The notes under the pieces: generated by a model | Told to the model about the DNA's origin: nothing | Seen by the model: the letters and a program-made list of their open reading frames with translations, nothing else | Databases searched by the model: none | Made by a program: the position numbers and the translations under genes | Shown: piece by piece, positions 33,790 through 41,361 of the stretch | Numbering within the stretch: position 1 is the stretch's first letter | How the letters are laid out: each line of letters starts with the position of its first letter | From: Streptomyces sp. NBC_00287 | GTDB lineage: Bacteria > Actinomycetota > Actinomycetes > Streptomycetales > Streptomycetaceae | Direction: 5' to 3' | Assembly (NCBI RefSeq): GCF_036173105.1 | Contig: NZ_CP108053.1 | Location: 4,898,001-4,962,000, forward strand | Length of the DNA stretch: 64,000 nucleotides

Positions 33790-34626
33790 TCACACCGGAA
33801 CGGTCAGCGCGGCCGTGTACCCCTTCTCGGCACTGCCCGTGACCGCCGCCAGCTGCTGCTCGTGGCCGTCGCTGAAAATGTTGTCCGTCTCGATGGAGAG
33901 CCGGCTGAGGTTCGCCACACTCTGGCTGTAGCCGTCCGTCGCGTACACGGTGTCGCAGACGTCCTGGGGCAGCGCGAGCTGCGAGGTGCTCGTGATGGAG
34001 GTCGCCGAGGTGGCGTCGGCCAGGCTGCCGTAGACCTCGAAGTGGATGTGCGGCCAGCGGCCGGTGTAACAGGCGGGGAAGATGCTCTTGAAGGTGACCT
34101 GGCCCTTGTCGTCGGTCTCCTGGACGCCCCGCAGGTAGTTCTCCTCCGTGACGCCCTCCGAGTACAGGGAGTAGTTGCCGTCCCGGTCGCAGTGCCACAG
34201 GTAGACCGCGGCGCCCGCCTTGGGGGTCCCGCAGCCGGAGGCGGCGTCGACGACCGTGAGGGTGATCGTCAGGGGCACGCCCTCGGCAGTGCCGCCGGCC
34301 GAGTCGCCGAAGCTGGAGGTGATGTCGCTGCGCACGACACCGCTCTCCTTGAGGACGTTGACGCCGTTGGAGCCGTCGCCGGGGTAGGGCCCGGCGGTCT
34401 CCTCGGGAATGGCGGCGCACTCGGCTGTCCCGGCCGATGATGTGGCTGTCTCGGCCGACGGTGTGGCCGTCGCGGACGTGTCGTCCTCACCGGAGCTGCA
34501 TCCCACCAGCGGTATCAGGCCCGCCCCCGCCATGAGCCGGATCATCCGTCGGCGGGCGAGCACGGGAAGGTCGTAGGAGAGTCCCCTGTCGTGCTCGTGG
34601 ATCTCGTCGTCGTGGTGGCTGTGCAT
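33790..34626 (-). CDS. Intradiol ring-cleavage dioxygenase-like lipoprotein, Tat-exported (first)
   Basis: 278 residues. A twin-arginine-like signal (LARRRMIRLMAGAGLIPLVGCSS) ends in a lipobox (LVGC), so it is predicted to be exported folded and lipid-anchored. The catalytic domain has the family residues: TAGPYPG, VYLWHCDRDGNYSLY, IFPACYTGRWPHIHFEV (Tyr, His, His ligands for Fe3+). Export is unlike classical cytosolic catechol dioxygenases; secreted relatives in Streptomyces act on catechols near lignin. A His/Asp/Glu-rich N-terminal leader precedes the signal. A second, related gene lies at 43241. Confidence 0.83.
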   Translation of the reverse strand: MHSHHDDEIHEHDRGLSYDLPVLARRRMIRLMAGAGLIPLVGCSSGEDDTSATATPSAETATSSAGTAECAAIPEETAGPYPGDGSNGVNVLKESGVVRSDITSSFGDSAGGTAEGVPLTITLTVVDAASGCGTPKAGAAVYLWHCDRDGNYSLYSEGVTEENYLRGVQETDDKGQVTFKSIFPACYTGRWPHIHFEVYGSLADATSATSITSTSQLALPQDVCDTVYATDGYSQSVANLSRLSIETDNIFSDGHEQQLAAVTGSAEKGYTAALTVPV

Positions 34627-34758
34627 GGCGTCTCCCTGGCTCGGCTTCCCAGGGCAGACGCTATGAGCGGCAGCTGTGGGGTGCCAGAGCAGTGGCTGTC
34701 AAGTCGCTGTCGGTTTACCGGGGCGGCGGTACCGGCCCGCCGCCCTGGTCTTGCTGGG

Positions 34759-34764
34759 TACGCT
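34759..34764 (+). promoter_or_regulatory. Candidate -10 element (TACGCT) for a leaderless SseB-like transcript
   Basis: TACGCT ends 7 nt before the ATG at 34772, with no Shine-Dalgarno in the gap. Confidence 0.4.
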
Positions 34765-34771
34765 TGCGCCC

Positions 34772-35236
34772 ATGTACGGCTACGACCAGAACGTCGGCGC
34801 ACAGCAGGGGTACGCCCCGCCGCAGCAGCCCATGTCCGGCGGCTACGGCCAGCAGCCACCGCTCTACCCCGAGCCGTCCCCGCCCTCGCTCGCGGACGCG
34901 GTGCGGGCCTTCACCACCGGGCAGATGTCGGCGGAGGACTTCCAGCAGGTCTTCGCGACCTCGAAGGTCTACTGCCCGCGCGGCGACAACCCCGGCTTCC
35001 TCGCGCTGCACAACACCCAGCAGCCGGTGATCCCGATGTTCACCTCGCTCAAGGAGCTGCGCCGGTACGCGGGCAAGGAGTCCAAGTACTTCGTCATCAC
35101 CGGCGCCGAGGTGATCGACCTCCTCCCGACCGGCTACGGCTTCGTCCTCGACATGGAGGGCGAGCACCGGATGGTGTTCGACGCGAAGGCGGTCGAGCAG
35201 ATGGTGGAGTTCGCGATGCGCCGCATGTACGGCTGA
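34772..35236 (+). CDS. SseB-like N-terminal domain protein of unknown function
   Basis: 154 residues. A Gln/Gly/Pro/Tyr-rich N-terminus of about 35 residues precedes a compact domain (SLADAVRAFTTGQMSAEDFQ ... FLALHNTQQPVIPMFTSLKEL ... SKYFVITGAEVIDLLPTGYG) that looks like the SseB N-terminal fold. No catalytic motif is visible. It is followed 40 bp downstream by a DUF3592-type membrane gene that has its own promoter-like hexamer. Confidence 0.68.
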   Translation: MYGYDQNVGAQQGYAPPQQPMSGGYGQQPPLYPEPSPPSLADAVRAFTTGQMSAEDFQQVFATSKVYCPRGDNPGFLALHNTQQPVIPMFTSLKELRRYAGKESKYFVITGAEVIDLLPTGYGFVLDMEGEHRMVFDAKAVEQMVEFAMRRMYG

Positions 35237-35264
35237 ACCACTCCTTCCGCTCTCCCGCCTCGCC

Positions 35265-35270
35265 TACTGT
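35265..35270 (+). promoter_or_regulatory. Candidate -10 element (TACTGT) for the DUF3592-like gene
   Basis: TACTGT ends 6 nt before the ATG at 35277, with no Shine-Dalgarno; consistent with a leaderless start. Confidence 0.4.
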
Positions 35271-35276
35271 GCGCGG

Positions 35277-36092
35277 ATGACCGAGATCCACACATCGCCG
35301 CTGGTCCTGCACGGTCGGCGGCGTTCCGTTGCGCGGCTGCGGGCGGGTGTCCTGCTGCTGGAGGCCGGTGGGGTGCGCCACCGGATACCCGTCGCCGCGA
35401 TCGAACGCGTCGAGGTGAGCGGGGCCAAGGGCCGCGTCCTGACCGTCGTCCTGTCCTCGGCGACGCACACCCTCACCTCCCGCAGCGCACCGGCCGTACG
35501 GGAATTCGCCGAGGCGGTGCGCCGGGCGCTGCCCGTACGGGACGCCGACGAGCCGCGTCCGGCGGTGTCGGCGGAGCCGGTCGAGCGGCCCGGGGTCGAA
35601 CCGGGGTACGTCGTCCTCTGGGCGCTGGGCGTCGCCTTCGTGCTGGTCGCCGTGGCGCTGGTGGTCCGCGGCGCGGGGGAGCAGGCCGTCGTCTTCTGGC
35701 TGGTGGGTCCGGTGGTGCTGGGCTGCGGCGGTGCGGCCTTGGCGGGCGGCCTGACCACCGTGCGCGAGGCCGCCGTGCTGCGCACGCGGGGGATCACCGT
35801 GGAGGGGCGGCTGACGCTGTCGTACGAGATGGGGACCGGCGAGGATGCCGTCACGCACTACGAGTACACGTACGTCGACGCGCGCGGGCAGACGCGTACA
35901 CGCAGCGGGCCGGCGGGCGGGGCGGAAGAGGTCGAGATCGTCTACGACCCCGAGGACCCGGAGGGCACCACCAAGGTCGGCCGCGGGACCGCCGGGGTTC
36001 TGGCCCTCGGCGTGTTCTACCTGGTGATCGGGGTGCCCGCGACGCTGGGGGGCCTGTGGATGGTGGGGACGGGGGCGGTGGCCCTGTTCTGA
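35277..36092 (+). CDS. DUF3592-type membrane protein
   Basis: 271 residues. The N-terminal ~95 residues form a soluble beta domain of the kind that reads a cutoff (HRIPVAAIERVEVSG, VLTVVLSSATHTLTSR). Two membrane helices follow (VVLWALGVAFVLVAVALVV and AVVFWLVGPVVLGCGGAALA). A DUF3592-like beta region comes next (GEDAVTHYEYTYVDARGQTR, EEVEIVYDPEDPEGTTKVGR), and a final hydrophobic segment ends the protein. Function unknown. Apparently monocistronic. Confidence 0.7.
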   Translation: MTEIHTSPLVLHGRRRSVARLRAGVLLLEAGGVRHRIPVAAIERVEVSGAKGRVLTVVLSSATHTLTSRSAPAVREFAEAVRRALPVRDADEPRPAVSAEPVERPGVEPGYVVLWALGVAFVLVAVALVVRGAGEQAVVFWLVGPVVLGCGGAALAGGLTTVREAAVLRTRGITVEGRLTLSYEMGTGEDAVTHYEYTYVDARGQTRTRSGPAGGAEEVEIVYDPEDPEGTTKVGRGTAGVLALGVFYLVIGVPATLGGLWMVGTGAVALF

Positions 36093-36190
36093 CGGCGGCG
36101 GGAATGTGCTGCGTGCTCGGCCGGTTACGAGTGGCAGGAAGTTCAATGCTCAACTAAACTGGGATGTACGTCGCCCAAGGAGGTACCGAC

Positions 36191-37162
36191 ATGCCCGCAG
36201 TGACCGTCGAGAACCCGCTGGCACTGCCGCGCGTCGCCGCGCCCGCAGACGCCGCGGCCCGTCCCGTGCTCGCCGTCACGACCGCGCCGAGCGGTTTCGA
36301 GGGTGAGGGCTTCCCGGTGCGCCGTGCGTTCGCCGGGATCAATTACCGCCATCTGGACCCGTTCATCATGATGGACCAGATGGGCGAGGTGGATTACGCG
36401 CCGGGCGAGCCCAAGGGCACCCCCTGGCACCCGCACCGCGGCTTCGAGACCGTGACCTACATCATCGACGGCATCTTCGACCACCAGGACTCCAACGGCG
36501 GTGGCGGCACCATCACCAACGGCGACACCCAGTGGATGACGGCGGGCTCCGGCCTGCTGCACATCGAGGCGCCGCCGGAGTCGCTCGTGATGTCGGGCGG
36601 GCTCTTCCACGGCCTCCAGCTGTGGGTGAACCTGCCGGCCAGGGACAAGATGATGCCCCCGCGCTACCAGGACATCCGCGGCGGCAACGTGCAGCTGCTG
36701 ACGACGCCGGACGGCGGCGCGCTGCTGCGGGTCATCGCGGGCGAGCTGGACGGCCACCAGGGCCCCGGCATCACCCACACCCCGATCACGATGGTGCACG
36801 CCACCCTCGCGCCGGGCGCGGAGATCACCCTGCCGTGGCGTGAGGACTTCAACGGCCTGGCGTACGTCCTGGCGGGCAAGGGCGCGGTCGGTGCCGAGCG
36901 GCGGCCGATCCAGGTCGGTCAGACCGCCGTCTTCGGCACGGGCGGTTCGCTGACCGTCCGCGCGGACGAGAAGCAGGACTCCCACACGCCGGACCTGGAA
37001 GTCGTCCTCCTCGGCGGACAGCCGATCCGCGAACCCATGGCCCACTACGGCCCCTTCGTCATGAACACCCGCGAGGAACTCCAGCAGGCGTTCGAGGACT
37101 TCCAGAAGGGCCGCCTCGGCACGATCCCGGCGGTGCACGGGATGACCGAGGGCGGGCTGTAG
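36191..37162 (+). CDS. Pirin family protein (carries the phiC31 attB-like site)
   Basis: 323-residue bicupin of the pirin family. Segments: RRAFAGINYRHLDPFIMMDQ, WHPHRGFETVTYIIDG and GLLHIEAPPE hold the N-terminal metal ligands (His-His-His-Glu arrangement), and the C-terminal cupin follows. Pirins have quercetinase activity or regulate oxidative metabolism. AAGGAGG 6 nt before the ATG fixes the start. In S. coelicolor the phiC31 attB lies in the equivalent gene, and the corresponding site here (36386-36436) is uninterrupted. Confidence 0.87.
   Translation: MPAVTVENPLALPRVAAPADAAARPVLAVTTAPSGFEGEGFPVRRAFAGINYRHLDPFIMMDQMGEVDYAPGEPKGTPWHPHRGFETVTYIIDGIFDHQDSNGGGGTITNGDTQWMTAGSGLLHIEAPPESLVMSGGLFHGLQLWVNLPARDKMMPPRYQDIRGGNVQLLTTPDGGALLRVIAGELDGHQGPGITHTPITMVHATLAPGAEITLPWREDFNGLAYVLAGKGAVGAERRPIQVGQTAVFGTGGSLTVRADEKQDSHTPDLEVVLLGGQPIREPMAHYGPFVMNTREELQQAFEDFQKGRLGTIPAVHGMTEGGL
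36386..36436 (-). other. attB: phiC31-type attB site inside the pirin gene
   Basis: Read on the minus strand, this 51-bp stretch matches the published phiC31 attB core region at 47 positions by my own base-by-base comparison, with the crossover TTG at 36412-36414 (CAA on plus) and the flanking GTGCCCTTGGGCTC intact. Since the site is not split, no phiC31-like prophage occupies it. Confidence 0.8.
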
Positions 37163-37280
37163 GCCTCGTCAGCTGCCCTGTGACGCGCCGCGGTGAGCGG
37201 TTCTGCCGCGGCGCGCATACTGGAGAAGAGTCCTTGATCCGGGACCCTCACGTGACTGTCTGCACGTGTGGGAGGCCGAC

Positions 37281-37958
37281 ATGACGACGCCGACTACGGC
37301 TCCGGCGCACGACACCGGTGAGACCCCTCGCAGAACCCTCTGGCCCGGCATCGCCGGGATCGCCTCGGGCGTGCTCATGCTCGTCGCGATTCTGGTGACC
37401 TACGCCGAAAGCCCGGACACCGAGGGTGACGACGGGCTGCGCGAGACCCTCGCCTTCTACAGCGACGGCGACAACCTCGACCTCACCGAGGGCATGGCCA
37501 TCATGATGCTGCTGGCGTTGCTGCTGTTCCTTTGGTTCCTGGGCGCGCTCGCCCGGCTCGCCGGGAACCGTTCGCACCTGGTGCTCGCGGGCGGGACCGT
37601 CTTCGCGGCCCTGCTGATGATCGCCACGCTGGCCGGCTCCATCTACGCCATCTCCGCCAACAACACCGACTCCTTCCCCGTCGGCCCGGAGACGGCCACG
37701 GTCGCGCTTCTGCTGCTGGACATGGCCTACGCCGGGTACGTCGCCGCGATGGCGGCCGCGGCGGTGCTGCTGTTCACCATCTGGCGGGTGTCCGTCACGA
37801 CCCGGGCCGTACCGTCCTGGCTGGGCTGGTCTGCGTTCGTCATCGCGGTGCTCTGCCTGGCGGGGCCGATCAGCGCCTGGCTGACCGTGCTGCTGATGGC
37901 GGTGTGGACGCTGCTTGCGGGACTGCTGCTGGTGCTGCGGGGGCCCGACGGGCCCTGA
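37281..37958 (+). CDS. Polytopic membrane protein of unknown function
   Basis: 225 residues with about six hydrophobic segments: IAGIASGVLMLVAILVTY, MAIMMLLALLLFLWFLGALA, VLAGGTVFAALLMIATLAGS, LLLDMAYAGYVAAMAAAAVL, WSAFVIAVLCLAGPISAW and TVLLMAVWTLLAGLLLVL. A short acidic loop (SPDTEGDDGLRETLAFYSDG) follows the first. It resembles small DUF4386-like actinobacterial proteins but I do not recognise it firmly. GGGAGG precedes the ATG. Confidence 0.65.
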   Translation: MTTPTTAPAHDTGETPRRTLWPGIAGIASGVLMLVAILVTYAESPDTEGDDGLRETLAFYSDGDNLDLTEGMAIMMLLALLLFLWFLGALARLAGNRSHLVLAGGTVFAALLMIATLAGSIYAISANNTDSFPVGPETATVALLLLDMAYAGYVAAMAAAAVLLFTIWRVSVTTRAVPSWLGWSAFVIAVLCLAGPISAWLTVLLMAVWTLLAGLLLVLRGPDGP

Positions 37959-38033
37959 GCGGTTGGTGACGGCCCGTCACCCGGCTGGGTCTGCCGAGGG
38001 GTCGCCCCGCACGGGGCGTGATCGGGTGGGAGG

Positions 38034-39080
38034 GTGCAGGACTCCCGACAGCTGCTGCTTCCCGAACCCGTGCGGCGGGTCGGTGCCTGGTGCGCCGTGA
38101 TTCTGCTGGCCGCGGGGGTGGTGTACGTCGGGATCCGGCTGTGCGTTGAGTTCCGTACGGCCGTCGTGCCCGTGCTGCTCGCGCTGCTCGGCACGGCGCT
38201 GCTCGGGCCCTTCCACCGGCGGCTCGTCAAGGCGCGGGTCAACCGGTCGGTGGCCGCCGCCGTCACCTGCGTGGCCGTGGTGGCCGTGGTCGGCGGGGCC
38301 GTGTACATCGTGGTGGCCGCGCTCATCGACACCGGGGACCAGATCGTCGCCTCGCTCAGGACCGCGGCCGAGGATCTCGCCGATCACTTCGGGGCGGCCG
38401 GGACCTCGCTGGACGACATCGCCGCCAACTCCAGGGAGTTGCTCAGCAAGTTCGGCGGCACCGCCGCCTCCGGCGTCATCAGCGGGGTCAGCGTCGTCGG
38501 CGAGACCATCGCCATGGCCGTACTGGCGCTGCTGCTCGTCTTCTTCTTCCTGCGCGACTCCCACCGGGCCGTCGGCGCCCTGCGGTCGATGTCGCCGCGC
38601 GGGACCGCCGACACCCTGGAGGCGATGGCGCGGCGGGCCTTCGAGGCCGTCGAGGGGTTCATGCGCGGGACCACCTTGATCGCGCTGATCGACGCGATCT
38701 GCATCACCGTGGGCCTGCTGGTCCTGGATGTGCCGGGGGCCGTCGGGCTCGGCGCCCTGGTCTTCGTCACCGCCTACATCCCCTATCTCGGCGCCTTCCT
38801 GTCCGGGGCGGTCGCGGTGCTGGTGGCGCTCGCCGACCGGGGGTTCGTGATCGCGCTGTGGGCGCTGGGGGTCGTACTCGCCGTACAGCTGCTGGAGGGG
38901 CATGTGCTCCAGCCGATGATCCAGAGCCGGACCGTGCAGATGCATCCGGCGGTGGTGATGCTGGCGATCACCGCGGGCGCCTCCGTGGCCGGCATCCTCG
39001 GGATGCTGCTGTCGGTGCCGTTGACGGCGGCGGCCTTCGGGGTCCTCCACGAGCTGCGCACGCGCTACGGCGACTCCTGA
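38034..39080 (+). CDS. AI-2E family transporter
   Basis: 348-residue membrane protein of the AI-2E/PerM family. Hydrophobic pairs at the N-terminus (WCAVILLAAGVVYVGIRLCV, VVPVLLALLGTALLG), the long soluble insertion with DQIVASLRTAAEDLADHF, and a C-terminal bundle with IPYLGAFLSGAVAVLVAL and the family motif region EGHVLQPMIQSRTVQMHP. Family members export signal molecules or Na+ (Na+/H+ antiport). The GTG at 38034 follows GGGAGG with almost no spacing, so the true start may be the GTG at 38070. The 3' end overlaps the convergent phosphatase gene by 16 bp. Confidence 0.82.
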   Translation: MQDSRQLLLPEPVRRVGAWCAVILLAAGVVYVGIRLCVEFRTAVVPVLLALLGTALLGPFHRRLVKARVNRSVAAAVTCVAVVAVVGGAVYIVVAALIDTGDQIVASLRTAAEDLADHFGAAGTSLDDIAANSRELLSKFGGTAASGVISGVSVVGETIAMAVLALLLVFFFLRDSHRAVGALRSMSPRGTADTLEAMARRAFEAVEGFMRGTTLIALIDAICITVGLLVLDVPGAVGLGALVFVTAYIPYLGAFLSGAVAVLVALADRGFVIALWALGVVLAVQLLEGHVLQPMIQSRTVQMHPAVVMLAITAGASVAGILGMLLSVPLTAAAFGVLHELRTRYGDS

Positions 39081-41191
39081 GCGTCCTCGTCCAGTTCGAA
39101 CCAGATGCTCTTGCCCTGGCCCCGGGGATCCACTCCCCAGGTGTCCGCGAGCAGCTCGATCAGCATCAATCCCCGGCCGGAGGAGGCCAGTTCGCCGGGT
39201 CGGCGCTTGTGGGGCAGGTCGTCGCTGGTGTCGGTGACCTCCACGCGCATCCGGCGTCCGCCCACCTCGCCGCGTACCTCGGCGAGCAGCAGGGCGTCGG
39301 CGTCGGTGTGGACGAGGACGTTCGTCAGGGTCTCGGACAGCAGCAGCACCGCGGAGTCGATCTGGTCGGCCGAGGACCAGTCGTGCAGCAGCTCGCGCAG
39401 TTGCTGCCGGGCCACCGCGACCCGCTCGGGCTCGTCCTGGGCCACGGTCAGCATCGTGCGGCGCACGGTCGGCCGTACGACCTCCGTCTCGCCGCAGCCG
39501 CAGCCCTCCCCCTCGCGGCACAGCAGCAGGACGGCTATGTCGTCCTCGCGCCGGTCCGCCAGCGGGCCGGTGGTGTGGTGCGAGGAGGGGCCGTGCACGG
39601 CCTGGACCAGTGCGTCGGCCAGCTCCTCCAGATCGCCCTTGTGCTCCTCGAGGATCGAGCGGAGCCGTTTCCAGCCGGTCTCCAGGTCGTGGCCGCCGGT
39701 CTCGATCAGGCCGTCGGTGCACAGCAGCATCGTCTCGCCGGGCTCCAGGGTGATCCTGGTCGTCGGATAGTCCGCGTCCGGGTCGATGCCGAGCGGCAGC
39801 CCGCCCGCCGTCGGCCGGGTCAGCACCGTGCCGTCCGCCATTCGGATCGCCGGGTCCGGGTGCCCGGCGCGGGCGATGTCGAGGGTCGCGGCGGCGGGGT
39901 CGACCTCGACGTACAGGCAGGTCGCGAAGCGCAGGTCGGAGGAGTCCGCGCCCTCGTCCGTCATGCCGTGCAGAAAGCGGGAGGCACGGGAGAGCACGGC
40001 GTCCGGGCGGTGCCCCTCGGAGGCGTAGGCGCGCAGGGCGATCCGCAGCTGGCCCATCAGCCCGGCGGCCCGTACGTCATGGCCCTGGACGTCCCCGATG
40101 ACCAGGGCGAACCTGCCGCTCGGCAGCGGGATCATGTCGTACCAGTCACCGCCGACCTGGAGGCCGCCGCCGGTGGGCACATAGCGGGCGGCGACGCTCA
40201 TGCCCGGTATCTCCTGCGGGCCGAGCGTGGGCATCATCGAGCGCTGGAGGCCGTCGGTGAGCGCCCGCTGGGTCTCGGCGGCCCCGGCCCGGGACAGCGC
40301 CTGGGCGAGCATCCGGGCCACCGTCGTCAGTACCGACCGCTCGTCGGGTGTGAAGGCGACCGGATAGGTGAACGCCGCCATCCAGGCGCCCATCGTGCGC
40401 CCGGCCACCGTCAGCGGCAGGAACGCCCAGGAGTGGCGGCCGAAGTGGGCGGCGAGCGGCCAGGTCACCGGGTAGCGGGAGTGGTACTGCTCCGGGGAGG
40501 AGAGATAGACGGCCCGGCCGGTGCGCACCACCTCGGCGGCGGGATAGTCGGTCTGGATCGACATGTGCGAGAAGGGGCCCTCGTCGCCGGGCTGCTGGCC
40601 GTGATGGCCGATGATCGTCAGGCGGTCCGCCTCCACACCGAACACGGCGAGCCCGTCCGGTGAGAATCCCGGCATCGAGAGCCCCGCCGCGACCCGCAGC
40701 ACCTCCGCCGTGGACCGCGCCTCCGCCAGCGCCCGGCCCGCGTCCAGCAGGAACGCCTCCCTGGAGCGCCGCCAGTCCCCGGTGACCGCCCGCCGCCCGG
40801 CCGGGGTGCCCGGCTCCGGCTCGGTGACCTCCTGAAGGGTGCCGATCACCTCGTACGACCGTTTGTGCGGATCGAAGGACGGTTTGAAGCGGCTGCGGGT
40901 GACCCGGACCACTCCGCCCCGCTCGTCCATGATCCGCACCCGGACCTCGCCGAGCGTGCACTCGGCGACGGCGAGCTGGATGACGCCCGCGATCTCGTTC
41001 CAGTCGACCGGGTGGAGACGGGCGCGCACCTGGGACTCCCTGAGGGTGGCCCGTTCCTCGGGCAGCCCGAGCAGCCTGGCCGCCTCGGGGTCCACCGTGA
41101 CCAGGCCGGTGGCGGTGGACCAGTGCCATTGGCCCGTCGCCAGTGCGGCGAGTACCTCCCCCACGGCGGGCAGGGGCTCACCAGTGCGCAT
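39065..41191 (-). CDS. PAS-GAF-SpoIIE phosphatase with C-terminal anti-sigma-type HATPase domain
   Basis: 708-residue four-part signalling protein. Order: PAS domain (about 15-130, LATGQWHWSTATGLVTVDPE), GAF-like sensor (about 150-310), SpoIIE/PP2C phosphatase (about 330-540, with GGDWYDMIPLPSGR and VIGDVQGHDVRAAG), and an RsbW-like HATPase kinase domain (SETLTNVLVHTDADALL, ASSGRGLMLIELLADTWGV). A Cys-rich CREGEGCGCGE segment links the last two. This layout matches Streptomyces partner-switch regulators that act on anti-anti-sigma factors. TAGAGT ends 6 nt before the ATG, so the mRNA may be leaderless. Confidence 0.85.
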   Translation of the reverse strand: MRTGEPLPAVGEVLAALATGQWHWSTATGLVTVDPEAARLLGLPEERATLRESQVRARLHPVDWNEIAGVIQLAVAECTLGEVRVRIMDERGGVVRVTRSRFKPSFDPHKRSYEVIGTLQEVTEPEPGTPAGRRAVTGDWRRSREAFLLDAGRALAEARSTAEVLRVAAGLSMPGFSPDGLAVFGVEADRLTIIGHHGQQPGDEGPFSHMSIQTDYPAAEVVRTGRAVYLSSPEQYHSRYPVTWPLAAHFGRHSWAFLPLTVAGRTMGAWMAAFTYPVAFTPDERSVLTTVARMLAQALSRAGAAETQRALTDGLQRSMMPTLGPQEIPGMSVAARYVPTGGGLQVGGDWYDMIPLPSGRFALVIGDVQGHDVRAAGLMGQLRIALRAYASEGHRPDAVLSRASRFLHGMTDEGADSSDLRFATCLYVEVDPAAATLDIARAGHPDPAIRMADGTVLTRPTAGGLPLGIDPDADYPTTRITLEPGETMLLCTDGLIETGGHDLETGWKRLRSILEEHKGDLEELADALVQAVHGPSSHHTTGPLADRREDDIAVLLLCREGEGCGCGETEVVRPTVRRTMLTVAQDEPERVAVARQQLRELLHDWSSADQIDSAVLLLSETLTNVLVHTDADALLLAEVRGEVGGRRMRVEVTDTSDDLPHKRRPGELASSGRGLMLIELLADTWGVDPRGQGKSIWFELDEDAQESP

Positions 41192-41197
41192 TGACCC

Positions 41198-41203
41198 ACT
41201 CTA
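41198..41203 (-). promoter_or_regulatory. Candidate -10 element (TAGAGT, minus strand) for the SpoIIE phosphatase gene
   Basis: On the minus strand TAGAGT ends 6 nt before the ATG at 41191. No Shine-Dalgarno is present. Confidence 0.4.
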
Positions 41204-41298
41204 AGAAGAGGTGATCCCAAGCTGCCACCGCGGGCCCGACGAGCGGAGGCACCCGCGCTAATGGTGGAGGCCGATCTTGGGGTGGCCGGTACCCTGGG

Positions 41299-41318
41299 GG
41301 TGTTTCACGTGAAACACC
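41299..41318. promoter_or_regulatory. parS: parS site in a 20-bp perfect palindrome upstream of aspS
   Basis: The exact ParB consensus GTTTCACGTGAAAC (41302-41315) is extended to a full 20-bp palindrome by the flanking GGT/ACC. It lies in the intergenic region 44 bp before the aspS ATG. It is the second exact copy in the window, 35.6 kb from the first. Confidence 0.87.
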
Positions 41319-41361
41319 TGCTCAATACAGACCCCGATCCGCGAAGACTGGATGAACGACG

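Noticed and set aside
36191..37162. phiC31-type prophage
   Set aside because: The pirin gene and its attB-like site are continuous, and no phage structural genes occur in the window.
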